A DNA stretch of 45,058 bases. Source: Dehalococcoidia bacterium. Lineage in GTDB: Bacteria > Chloroflexota > Dehalococcoidia > Dehalococcoidales > JAUXAP01. The stretch spans positions 1-45,058 of the forward strand of contig JAUXAP010000008.1 of NCBI GenBank assembly GCA_030619865.1. The letters are read 5' to 3'. The notes below the pieces were generated by a model. That model was not told where the DNA came from and did not search any database. It worked only from the letters and a program-made list of their open reading frames with translations. A program made the translations under genes and the position numbers. Shown here in pieces: positions 6,219 to 12,662 of this stretch (position 1 is its first letter; every line of letters starts with the position of its first letter).

Positions 6219-6620
6219 ATGGCTCTAGGAAGAATCAATCACGTAGATTTGCTTGTCGACGACTTAAAAAAGACAGAGGAGTACTTTACCAAAAAGCTGG
6301 GATTTAAAGTGGTGAGACGTACTCAGCATACGTCATACGGAGGTGAGCATATTGAGGTAGTCTCACCCGATGGGGGTGAAATCCTTGACATTCACCAAAT
6401 ACAGGAGACATATCTAAAAGAGGATGCACCTACAAGGCCACATGTTCATCATATCGCCTTTGAGGTGGATGATTTAGACAAAACTTATGAAGAGCTGAAA
6501 AGTAAAGGGGTAGAATTTAAAGATGCGCCAAGGTTTGTTCCGCAAACTGGCAGGAAACTCGCCTTCATGAAAGATGCCGATGGGCGCCCGTGGATTCAAT
6601 TGCAAGAAAAGGAGAAATAA
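6219..6620 (+). CDS. VOC-family protein 4
   Basis: A 133-residue paralogue with candidate ligands H8, D57, H78 and Q127. An insertion TSYGGEH after the first half lengthens the loop that in VOC enzymes lines the active site. The region before the second half (PTRPHVHHIAF) carries extra histidines not seen in the other copies. GGAGGTATGAT precedes the ATG. The coding sequence is intact, with no sign of decay despite the repeat-rich surroundings, which suggests selection on function. Confidence 0.92.
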   Translation: MALGRINHVDLLVDDLKKTEEYFTKKLGFKVVRRTQHTSYGGEHIEVVSPDGGEILDIHQIQETYLKEDAPTRPHVHHIAFEVDDLDKTYEELKSKGVEFKDAPRFVPQTGRKLAFMKDADGRPWIQLQEKEK

Positions 6621-6667
6621 CCAGCATAGACGCGTTAAATAAACTATGAAAATAATGGAGGTGTAAT

Positions 6668-7066
6668 ATGGCCCTGGGAAAGATTGACCACATAGATTTA
6701 TTTGTTGACGACTTAGAAAAGGCAGAAAAGCACTTCACCGAAAAACTGGGCTTCAAGCTCCTGAGACACACCGAGCATGTGGGAAAATCAATCGAACTAG
6801 CCTCACCGGCCGGTGATTTTTTCCTTGACCTCCACCAAGGAAGCGAGGAGCTATATAAGACCGAGAGGGAGAAATCACCCGGGTGGCCCTATTATTTTAA
6901 TCATATCGCCTTTAAGGTGGAAAATATAAACAAGGAATTTGAAGATATGAAGAGTAAAGGGGTGTCATTCAGGCTGGATGCTCCTAATTTTAACCCAACA
7001 ACTGGCAGAACACTCGCTAACGCCCCTGATGCCGATGGACGTTTTTGGATTCAACTGACCGACTAA
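6668..7066 (+). CDS. VOC-family protein 5
   Basis: A 132-residue paralogue, the nearest relative of VOC1: the two share KHFTEKLGFKLL, SPAGDFFLD, FRLDAP and the end GRFWIQLTD. Candidate ligands are H8, D54, H79, Q129. It starts 47 bp after VOC4 behind GGAGGTGTAAT. The sequence after its stop (GACTAAAAAGTAGCC...GGTCAG) parallels that after VOC1 and likewise runs into a tRNA-fMet remnant, so the gene and its downstream debris were copied together. Confidence 0.93.
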   Translation: MALGKIDHIDLFVDDLEKAEKHFTEKLGFKLLRHTEHVGKSIELASPAGDFFLDLHQGSEELYKTEREKSPGWPYYFNHIAFKVENINKEFEDMKSKGVSFRLDAPNFNPTTGRTLANAPDADGRFWIQLTD

Positions 7067-7090
7067 AAAGTAGCCGATATAGGTCAGAAG

Positions 7091-7158
7091 GGAGGTGCGC
7101 TATGGCTTCGGGGGCTCATAACCCGAAGCGCGAGGAACAAACCTAACCCCTGCTACTA
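7091..7158 (+). pseudogene. tRNA-fMet remnant (copy 4) fused to a VOC-like gene start
   Basis: GGGCTCATAACCCGAAG (7112-7128) is identical to the anticodon arm of the intact tRNA, CAT included. A degraded T arm and CCCCTGCTACTA end follow. Just upstream, GGAGGTGCGCTATGGCTTCGG (7091-7111) imitates the ribosome binding site and first codons of the VOC genes (GGAGGTGTAATATGGCT). The junction looks like a recombination product between a VOC start and a tRNA copy. Confidence 0.8.
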
Positions 7159-7185
7159 AGATTACTTATAATACGGAGGTATAAT

Positions 7186-7590
7186 ATGGCTCTGAAAAGA
7201 ATTCATCACATAGATATTTTTGTTGACAACATAGAAAAGGTATCTGACCACTTTATAGACAAGCTGGGATTTAAACCGGTTAAAAAATCGGTGCATGTGG
7301 GAAAATCAATAGAACTAGCTATACCCGCTGGTGAGGAAGTGCGCTTTGAATTTCACGAAATGACCGAAGAATACAGGAAGACACACCAGAAGGAGATGGC
7401 TTACGGGAAGCCAGATATTGACCACATCGGTTTTGAGGTGGACGATATAAATAAGGAATTTGAAGAGCTGAAAAGTAAAGGGGTTGAATTTAAAAGCACG
7501 CCACAGGTGAATCCCCTTGGCCGGAAACTGTGTCGTACTGTTGATGCCGATGGGCGTGGCTGGCTTCAATTGTACGAAGAGGGAAAATAA
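7186..7590 (+). CDS. VOC-family protein 6
   Basis: A 134-residue paralogue and one of the most divergent: MALKRIHHIDIFVDNIEKVS replaces the usual start, the helix is DHFIDKLGFKPVKK and the end is GWLQLYEEGK. Candidate ligands are H8, E55, H80, Q128. The charged middle stretch (EEYRKTHQKEMAYGKP) is unlike the other copies. It begins behind GGAGGTATAAT after the tRNA/VOC fusion remnant. Divergence in the pocket-lining loops with full retention of the ligand pattern suggests a different ligand or substrate. Confidence 0.92.
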   Translation: MALKRIHHIDIFVDNIEKVSDHFIDKLGFKPVKKSVHVGKSIELAIPAGEEVRFEFHEMTEEYRKTHQKEMAYGKPDIDHIGFEVDDINKEFEELKSKGVEFKSTPQVNPLGRKLCRTVDADGRGWLQLYEEGK

Positions 7591-7669
7591 CCTGTATAGA
7601 TGCAGTAAGCGGTGAAAACCACAATGTATAAGCACTACCAAGATTATTATAAATATATGGAGGTGTAAT

Positions 7670-8074
7670 ATGGCTCTAGGAAAAATCAATCACATAGAAT
7701 TCTTTGTCGACGACTTAGAAAAGGCAGAAGAATATTTCACCAAAAAGCTGGGCTTTAAAGTAGTGAGACGCACTGAGCACGCAGGCAAAGCAATCGAGCT
7801 AGTGGCACCCGCCGGTGAGGGGATAATCTTTGAACTTCACCCGAGGAAAGTAGGAGCGCAACGGAAGGACAAGGACCCACTGGGATGGCCAGCCTTTAAT
7901 CATGTCGCCTTTGAGGTGGACGATATAAATAAAGAGTTTGAAGAGCTGAAAAGTAAAGGGGTTAAATTCATGCAAGATGCACCAAGTTTTAATCCACTTA
8001 CTGGCAGGACACTGGCTGATACTTATGATGCCGATGGGCGTATGTGGATCCAATTGCAAGACAAAGAAAAGTAG
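7670..8074 (+). CDS. VOC-family protein 7
   Basis: A 134-residue paralogue; candidate ligands H8, E55, H78, Q128. It has the array consensus at both ends (MALGKINHIEFFVDDLEKAE; TGRTLADTYDADGRMWIQLQ) and a basic middle loop (HPRKVGAQRKDKD). GGAGGTGTAAT precedes the ATG. The 79-bp spacer carries a shortened form of the spacer repeat (TAAGCACTACCAAGATTATTAT). It reads as a typical member and could serve as the reference copy for comparisons. Confidence 0.93.
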   Translation: MALGKINHIEFFVDDLEKAEEYFTKKLGFKVVRRTEHAGKAIELVAPAGEGIIFELHPRKVGAQRKDKDPLGWPAFNHVAFEVDDINKEFEELKSKGVKFMQDAPSFNPLTGRTLADTYDADGRMWIQLQDKEK

Positions 8075-8075
8075 C

Positions 8076-8105
8076 TTGACAAAGCTGATAACCCTGTAGT
8101 ATAAG
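8076..8105 (+). promoter_or_regulatory. Possible internal promoter for VOC8
   Basis: TTGACA (8076-8081) and TATAAG (8100-8105) are 18 bp apart, directly after the VOC7 stop. It would give VOC8 its own transcript with a leader of about 40 nt. The hexamers are good; use is unproven. Confidence 0.5.
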
Positions 8106-8154
8106 GTAAAAACTCAGAACAAAACTATTTATTTTTATAATAAGGAGGTATGTT

Positions 8155-8571
8155 ATGGCTCTGGGAAAGATTAACCACTTTCATTTCTATGTTGAGGACT
8201 TAGAAGAGACGTACAAATACTTCACTGAGAAGTTGGGGTTCGAGTTTGTACGGCGAGGGCACGGGGGAAAGTCAATCGACTTAGTCTCATCCGAGGGTGG
8301 TCCAACCTTTGAATTTAACCAGATAACTGAGGAATACAAGACTGCCAAACCCGAGGATAATCCTGACGTTGCTCACATCGCAGCCAAGAGAAGGCCGTAT
8401 CTTGACCATATTGCCTTTGAGGTTGATAACGTAGAAGAAAAGGTCAAAGAATTGAAAAGTAAGAGCGTAGAGTTTCTATCAGGGCCTGTTCTGAACCCGC
8501 AAAATAATCGCATGCTGGCTGACCTCTATGACCTTGAGGGGCATGCGTGGATTCAATTGCAAGAAAAGTAA
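8155..8571 (+). CDS. VOC-family protein 8
   Basis: Last and longest copy, 138 residues; candidate ligands H8, E53, H85, Q134. It alone has FEFNQ where most copies have a His after the ligand strand (FELHQ), and carries an extra 10 or so residues (KPEDNPDVAHIAAKRR) before the second half. The end reads EGHAWIQLQEK. AAGGAGGTATGTT precedes the ATG. It is followed by a tRNA-fMet remnant and a strong terminator, which close the array. Confidence 0.92.
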   Translation: MALGKINHFHFYVEDLEETYKYFTEKLGFEFVRRGHGGKSIDLVSSEGGPTFEFNQITEEYKTAKPEDNPDVAHIAAKRRPYLDHIAFEVDNVEEKVKELKSKSVEFLSGPVLNPQNNRMLADLYDLEGHAWIQLQEK

Positions 8572-8589
8572 CCAAGAGGAATCCTGACA

Positions 8590-8621
8590 GGTCGTCCCTT
8601 CGAATCCAACCCCCGCTACCA
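8590..8621 (+). pseudogene. tRNA-fMet 3' remnant (copy 5), end of the VOC array
   Basis: GGTCGT-CCC-TTC-G-AATCCAACCCCCGCTACCA matches the tRNA 3' end at all but four positions; the mismatches fall in the 5' strand and loop of the T arm. The acceptor 3' strand and CCA are intact. It lies 18 bp after VOC8 and 12 bp before a terminator, matching the layout at 1458-1530. Confidence 0.88.
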
Positions 8622-8633
8622 ATGAGCATAATG

Positions 8634-8666
8634 AGGACTAGGTAATTATAAACCTAGTCCTTTTTA
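8634..8666 (+). terminator. Intrinsic terminator closing the VOC array
   Basis: AGGACTAGGT (8634-8643) and ACCTAGTCCT (8652-8661) form a perfect 10-bp stem with an 8-nt loop, followed by TTTTAATTT. It is probably the former tRNA-fMet terminator. Confidence 0.9.
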
Positions 8667-8695
8667 ATTTGGGCAAGCCAACCAAGAGATAATTG

Positions 8696-8704
8696 TGCTA
8701 TAAT
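8696..8704 (+). promoter_or_regulatory. Extended -10 element of the Trm112-like gene
   Basis: TGCTATAAT is a perfect extended -10 ending 6 bp before ATG 8711. The start site would fall on or next to the A of the ATG, which implies a leaderless mRNA. No -35 consensus is visible, as is common with extended -10 promoters. Confidence 0.55.
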
Positions 8705-8710
8705 TACACT

Positions 8711-8893
8711 ATGAAGCGAGAACTAATGGATATACTAGCCTGTCCAGTGTGCAAGGGAGAACTGGAGCTTAGCATGGAGGAGGAGAACGAGACGGAAGTA
8801 GTTACTGGCTCCCTATACTGTCCTAAGTGCGACGAGCACTACCCTATTGTAGATACCATCCCTAATCTGTTGCCGCCCGACCAGCGTGATTAG
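8711..8893 (+). CDS. Trm112-like zinc-ribbon protein
   Basis: A 60-residue protein of the Trm112/YcaR family, small zinc-binding proteins known to activate or accompany methyltransferases. It begins MKRELMDILACPVCKGEL; CPVC and CPKC supply the four-Cys site, and HYPIVDTIPNLLP is the family signature at the end. The ORF track starts at 8693, upstream of the predicted transcription start, so ATG 8711 is chosen; there is no ribosome binding site, fitting leaderless translation. It overlaps the convergent queD stop by 4 bp. Confidence 0.85.
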   Translation: MKRELMDILACPVCKGELELSMEEENETEVVTGSLYCPKCDEHYPIVDTIPNLLPPDQRD

Positions 8894-9261
8894 TCAGGGC
8901 TATAGGCTACCCCACTCTGCGGGGACTCCCACACCTCCACTGAGGAGATAGACACGGGGGCTTCAGCCAGCTTTGGCTTGAGTTCATTATAGATGGTGGA
9001 AGCAATATTCTCTGAAGACGGGTTTATCTTATCAAACGGCGGCATATCATTGAGACAGGTATGGTCAAACCTTGCCAGAATATCACTCAAGCATTGCTTT
9101 AGCTTTGTAAAATCATAGGCTATACCTATATCATTAACCACAGAAGATTTCACCTTGGCTACCACTCGAAAACGGTGTCCATGCAATGCCTCACACTTAC
9201 CCTGATAGCCCCTTAAGAAATGAGCGGCATCAAAATGCTGCTCTACAGATACCTGATACAT
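8890..9261 (-). CDS. queD: 6-pyruvoyl-tetrahydropterin synthase / 6-carboxytetrahydropterin synthase homologue
   Basis: COG0720 enzymes convert dihydroneopterin triphosphate to a pterin used for queuosine or, in some variants, folate. Zinc-ligand histidines are in FDAAHF and in LHGHRF; the catalytic motif reads CEALHGH, and SSENIA and VEVWES follow. The combination CExxHGH is, as I recall, the signature of the bifunctional PTPS-I/III type that can also replace FolB in folate synthesis. ATG 9261 (MYQVSVEQH) has AGGAG at good spacing and is preferred over GTG 9267. It starts 9 bp after folK in the same operon, which supports a folate link. Confidence 0.88.
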   Translation of the reverse strand: MYQVSVEQHFDAAHFLRGYQGKCEALHGHRFRVVAKVKSSVVNDIGIAYDFTKLKQCLSDILARFDHTCLNDMPPFDKINPSSENIASTIYNELKPKLAEAPVSISSVEVWESPQSGVAYSPD

Positions 9262-9270
9262 TCTCACTCC

Positions 9271-9768
9271 TCAACTACTTTCCCATTTAAAGACACCCTG
9301 TTTCCCGCTTATCCCTTTTAATAATTCTTTAATAGTCTTGCCACTTACTGGATGCACCAGGTCAGGGGCAATCTCATTTAAGGGAATAAGAACAAAGGCT
9401 CTCTCCACTAACCTGGGGTGAGGAATAATCAGCTCCGGGGTTTTAATCACTTTGTCGCCATAAAAAAGGATATCTATATCCATAGGGCGAGGAGCATCAG
9501 GTTTGCCGGGTTTCCTACCTAACTTGCTCTCAATACCCTTAGCTACAGCCAACAGCTCCTTGGGGGCTAGTCTGGTATAAGCCTGACACACCAGATTGAG
9601 AAAACGAGGCTGTTCAATATCACCCACCGGTGCGGTATCATATACCGACGAAACCTTGGCTACCTGCAACTTCTGGGATAGAAAATCTACTGCCTTATCC
9701 AGATTCTCCTGGCGCTCTCCTATATTTGAGCCGAGGCTAAGATATACTGTTACTGATTCGTCTTTCAC
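9271..9768 (-). CDS. folK: 2-amino-4-hydroxy-6-hydroxymethyldihydropteridine diphosphokinase (HPPK)
   Basis: HPPK transfers pyrophosphate from ATP to 6-hydroxymethyl-dihydropterin in folate synthesis. The family marks are present: YLSLGSNIGER at the start, QPRFLNLV, the metal-binding PRPMDIDILFYGD, and PHPRLVERAFVLIPL. At 165 residues it is of usual length. It starts with GTG, placed by the strong AAGGAGG site 7 nt upstream. queD follows within 10 bp, so the two form an operon for pterin chemistry. No folP or folE is in the window. Confidence 0.95.
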   Translation of the reverse strand: MKDESVTVYLSLGSNIGERQENLDKAVDFLSQKLQVAKVSSVYDTAPVGDIEQPRFLNLVCQAYTRLAPKELLAVAKGIESKLGRKPGKPDAPRPMDIDILFYGDKVIKTPELIIPHPRLVERAFVLIPLNEIAPDLVHPVSGKTIKELLKGISGKQGVFKWESS

Positions 9769-9868
9769 TCTGTATCCTCCTTATAATAGCGCCATCCCTA
9801 TTTTAGCACTCTTTCACCACTTATCAAGTATTACCACAGAGGATTATTCATCACCTCGTAAGATAAAC

Positions 9869-9887
9869 TTGCCTATTATATAGGCAA
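9869..9887. promoter_or_regulatory. Palindromic operator candidate upstream of mdh
   Basis: TTGCCTAT-TAT-ATAGGCAA has perfect 8-bp arms and lies 50 bp before the mdh start. It is A/T-rich in the middle and overlaps a -10-like TATTAT, so a bound regulator could block the promoter of the mdh-fumarase operon. It also lies upstream of the divergent folK. No cognate regulator is in the window. Confidence 0.5.
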
Positions 9888-9937
9888 AATGATATGATTT
9901 TGCACGGTTGGCATTCAAATTACACTTAGAGGGTACG

Positions 9938-10870
9938 TTGCTAAGCAAAATAAGCATTATTGGGGCTGGGAATGTTGGTGCCTCCTGCGCTCAGCGTTTA
10001 GTTGAGCGAGGCTATGCTGACATAGTCCTGGTGGATATTATTGATGGTCTGCCTCAAGGTAAAGCTCTGGATATTCTCGAGTCAGCACCTATCCTCAATT
10101 TTAACTCTCACCTTATTGGAACTAATAGCTACCAAGAAACAGCTAACTCAGATGTGGTAATTATCACCTCAGGCCTGGGTAGAAAACCAGGTATGAGCCG
10201 GGATGAGCTGTTATCAACCAATATGAGTATTGTCACCGAGGTTACTCATCAAGTAGTAAACTACTCGCCTGACTGCATCATCATTATGGTTACCAACCCG
10301 GTAGATGCTATGACCCACTTAGCTATCCATCTCAGCCACTTTTCCCGAAATAAGGTATTTGGCTTATCCGGCGTCTTGGATAGCGCCCGCTTTAGCAGCT
10401 TCATCGCCGCTGAGCTTGATGTATCGGTAGAAGATGTGTCTGTTTGCATTCTGGGGCAGCATGGCGGAAACATGATCGTTATCCCCAGGCTATCTACTGT
10501 TAATGGCACACCAATAACCAAAATTCTGCCTCAAGAGATTATTAATAGACTGGTCGAGCGTACTATAAACGGTGGAGCCGAGATTGTAGGGTTACTCAAG
10601 ACTGGCGGCGCCTTTTATGCCCCCTCAGCCGCCATTGCCCAGATGGTAGATGCTGTAATCCTGGATAAGAAGAAAATCCTGCCCTGCGCTACCTACCTAC
10701 AGGGAGAATACGGGATTAAGGATACCGTCATCAGTGTGCCGGTAAAGCTGGGCAAGAACGGCATTGAGCAGATAATAGAACTGGAGCTAACCCCAGAGGA
10801 AAAGCAAGCTCTAGCCAGCTCAGCCAAGGCAGTACAAGAACTGGTGAAGGTTATGAAACTAGGCAGATAA
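9938..10870 (+). CDS. mdh: Malate dehydrogenase (NAD-dependent, LDH-like)
   Basis: Interconverts malate and oxaloacetate. The Rossmann motif GAGNVG is at the start, the NAD-specific acid is in VLVDI, the substrate arginines in GLGRKPGMSRDEL, and the catalytic His in LGQHGGNM. The ORF track opens at TTG 9908, but TTG 9938 (LLSKISIIGAGNVG) has GAGGG at proper spacing and gives about 310 residues, the normal size for Chloroflexota-type Mdh. Seven bases after its stop begins the fumarase alpha gene, so malate-fumarate interconversion is encoded by one operon. Confidence 0.93.
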   Translation: MLSKISIIGAGNVGASCAQRLVERGYADIVLVDIIDGLPQGKALDILESAPILNFNSHLIGTNSYQETANSDVVIITSGLGRKPGMSRDELLSTNMSIVTEVTHQVVNYSPDCIIIMVTNPVDAMTHLAIHLSHFSRNKVFGLSGVLDSARFSSFIAAELDVSVEDVSVCILGQHGGNMIVIPRLSTVNGTPITKILPQEIINRLVERTINGGAEIVGLLKTGGAFYAPSAAIAQMVDAVILDKKKILPCATYLQGEYGIKDTVISVPVKLGKNGIEQIIELELTPEEKQALASSAKAVQELVKVMKLGR

Positions 10871-10877
10871 ACCCCGA

Positions 10878-11723
10878 ATGAGAGAAATTAAAGCAAGCTC
10901 CATTTTTCAAGCGGTAGCCCAGCTTTGTCAGCAGGCAAACTTTGAGCTGGGTGAGGATGTAATTGCTGCCCTCAAGCGAGCCCAGCAGGCTGAGGAATCA
11001 CCGCTGGGCAGAGAAGTGCTAAGTCAACTCTTTAAAAATGCCCGAATTGCTAAACAGGAGCGTCTCCCGCTATGCCAGGACTGTGGCACAGCAGTGGTCT
11101 TCCTCGAAATAGGTCAGGACGTTCACATTACTGGCGGTGACCTATATGACGCAGTAGCCGAAGGAGTGCGCCAGGGCTATACTGAAGGCTATCTACGCAA
11201 CTCCATAGTCAGTCAGCCATTCTCAGCCCGAGTAAATACCAATGATAACACCCCACCGGTTATTCATACTGAAATAGTTCCCGGTGACCAACTCAAGATT
11301 ACAGTTATGCCCAAGGGAGGTGGTGCTGAGAATATGACTCGCCTGGCTATACTCAAGCCGGGTGAAGGACAAAAGGGTATTATTGACCTGGTCATAACAA
11401 CCGTTGATGAGGCAGGGGGTAAACCTTGTCCACCACTAATTGTCGGCTTAGGCATAGGCGGCACCGCCGAAGCGGCAATGTTACTAGCCAAGAAGGCACT
11501 ACTGCGCCCGGTAGCTAAACCAAACCCTGACCCTGAAACTGCTGAGCTTGAGGCAGAGATTCTAGCTCGAATCAATAATTTAGGAATTGGACCACTGGGC
11601 TTTGGCGGCAGAACTACCGCTCTGGCAGTGCATGCTGAGGTTATGCCAACTCACATTGCCAGTTTACCGGTGGCAATTAACCTACAGTGCCACAGTGCTC
11701 GGTATAAAGAGGCAATACTATAG
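10878..11723 (+). CDS. Class I fumarate hydratase, alpha subunit
   Basis: N-terminal subunit of the iron-sulfur fumarase, which hydrates fumarate to malate. The 4Fe-4S cluster cysteines are seen in LPLCQDCGTA, in GGKPCPP and in LQCHSAR. VMPKGGGAENM and the glycine-rich IVGLGIGGTAEAA are typical of the family. At 281 residues it matches alpha subunits of the split form (FumA/TtdA N-terminal part). It lies between mdh and the beta subunit gene, whose ATG follows its stop without a gap. Tartrate dehydratase is the alternative, but the mdh neighbour favours fumarase. Confidence 0.93.
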   Translation: MREIKASSIFQAVAQLCQQANFELGEDVIAALKRAQQAEESPLGREVLSQLFKNARIAKQERLPLCQDCGTAVVFLEIGQDVHITGGDLYDAVAEGVRQGYTEGYLRNSIVSQPFSARVNTNDNTPPVIHTEIVPGDQLKITVMPKGGGAENMTRLAILKPGEGQKGIIDLVITTVDEAGGKPCPPLIVGLGIGGTAEAAMLLAKKALLRPVAKPNPDPETAELEAEILARINNLGIGPLGFGGRTTALAVHAEVMPTHIASLPVAINLQCHSARYKEAIL

Positions 11724-12281
11724 ATGAAAATTATGCACATCACATCACCGATTGAGTCCGAAACAATAGAGGAGCTGACCGCAGGAGCACAGGTTCTGAT
11801 TTCGGGGATTATCTATGTTGCCCGTGATGCTGCCCACCAAAGGCTCATCCAAGCCCTGGATAAAGAGGAAAAGTTACCTTTTGACCCTAATGGTCAAACC
11901 ATATATTATATGGGACCGTCTCCAGCCAAGCCAGGCCAGGCTATCGGCTCAGCCGGTCCCACTACCAGTAGCCGTATGGATATATATACTCCACGCCTTA
12001 TCGCTGCCGGGATTAAGGCCATGATCGGCAAAGGTAATCGCTCACCAGCGGTAAAGGAGGCTATTAAAAAATATAAAGCTATTTATTTTGCCGCTATAGG
12101 TGGGGCTGGCGCTTTACTGGCTAAATCCATTAAACAGGCAGAGGTTATAGCTTACGAAGATTTAGGGACAGAGGCTATCCTGCGACTTAAAGTAGACAAT
12201 TTCCCGGCTATTGTCGCCAATGATATTTACGGCGGAGACCTGTTTGAGCAGGGTAAAGCCAAATACCAAAGGAGTGGATAA
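11724..12281 (+). CDS. Class I fumarate hydratase, beta subunit
   Basis: C-terminal subunit (185 residues) of the split iron-sulfur fumarase. The signatures LISGIIYVARDAAHQRL, YMGPSPAKPGQ, IGSAGPTTSSRMD and IGKGNRSPAV are all present; the last two help form the active site together with the alpha subunit. Its ATG directly abuts the alpha stop, which suggests translational coupling that keeps the subunits equal. One base separates its stop from the ATG of the HIT gene. There is no sign of damage. Confidence 0.93.
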   Translation: MKIMHITSPIESETIEELTAGAQVLISGIIYVARDAAHQRLIQALDKEEKLPFDPNGQTIYYMGPSPAKPGQAIGSAGPTTSSRMDIYTPRLIAAGIKAMIGKGNRSPAVKEAIKKYKAIYFAAIGGAGALLAKSIKQAEVIAYEDLGTEAILRLKVDNFPAIVANDIYGGDLFEQGKAKYQRSG

Positions 12282-12282
12282 G

Positions 12283-12624
12283 ATGGAGTGCATTTTCTGC
12301 CAAATTGTAGCTGGCAAGGTGCCTAGCGAAATCCTCTATCAAGATGAAAAGGTTATTGCCTTCCGTGACATTAATCCTCAGGCACCTGTACACCTGATTA
12401 TCATTCCCAAAAACCACATTCCTTCCCTCACCCACCTTTCTGAAGCGCAGCTACCCATTATCGGACGTATGGTGAATGCCGCCAACGAACTAGCTAAAAA
12501 GGAAGGTATTTCTGAAAGCGGATACCGCCTGGCGATAAACTGTGGCAAGGAAGGCGGGCAGTTGGTGCCTCATCTCCATATGCATCTTCTCGGCGGTAAA
12601 AAACTCTCAGATGAGCTGGGCTAA
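12283..12624 (+). CDS. HIT-family nucleotide hydrolase/transferase
   Basis: Histidine-triad protein of the HinT type, which hydrolyses nucleoside phosphoramidates and related nucleotides. MECIFCQIVAGKVPSEIL at the start and the triad PHLHMHLLGG at the end are diagnostic; QAPVHLIIIPK is also conserved. ATG 12283 is used (113 residues, AAGGAG upstream) rather than the ORF-track start at 12211, which lies inside the fumarase gene. It closes the mdh-fumarase operon; there is no obvious metabolic tie, and such linkage is common for this small housekeeping gene. Confidence 0.93.
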   Translation: MECIFCQIVAGKVPSEILYQDEKVIAFRDINPQAPVHLIIIPKNHIPSLTHLSEAQLPIIGRMVNAANELAKKEGISESGYRLAINCGKEGGQLVPHLHMHLLGGKKLSDELG

Positions 12625-12662
12625 AACCATTTGTTGAAATCATTAAAACTGGGGGGTGTACC

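Noticed and set aside
4680-8571. CRISPR or satellite-type repeat
   Set aside because: The periodicity comes from diverged genes of about 400 bp with normal ribosome binding sites, not from short identical repeats with spacers.
1434-8621. Remnants as additional working tRNA-fMet genes
   Set aside because: All five lack the 5' acceptor strand and a complete D arm, so they cannot fold as tRNAs.
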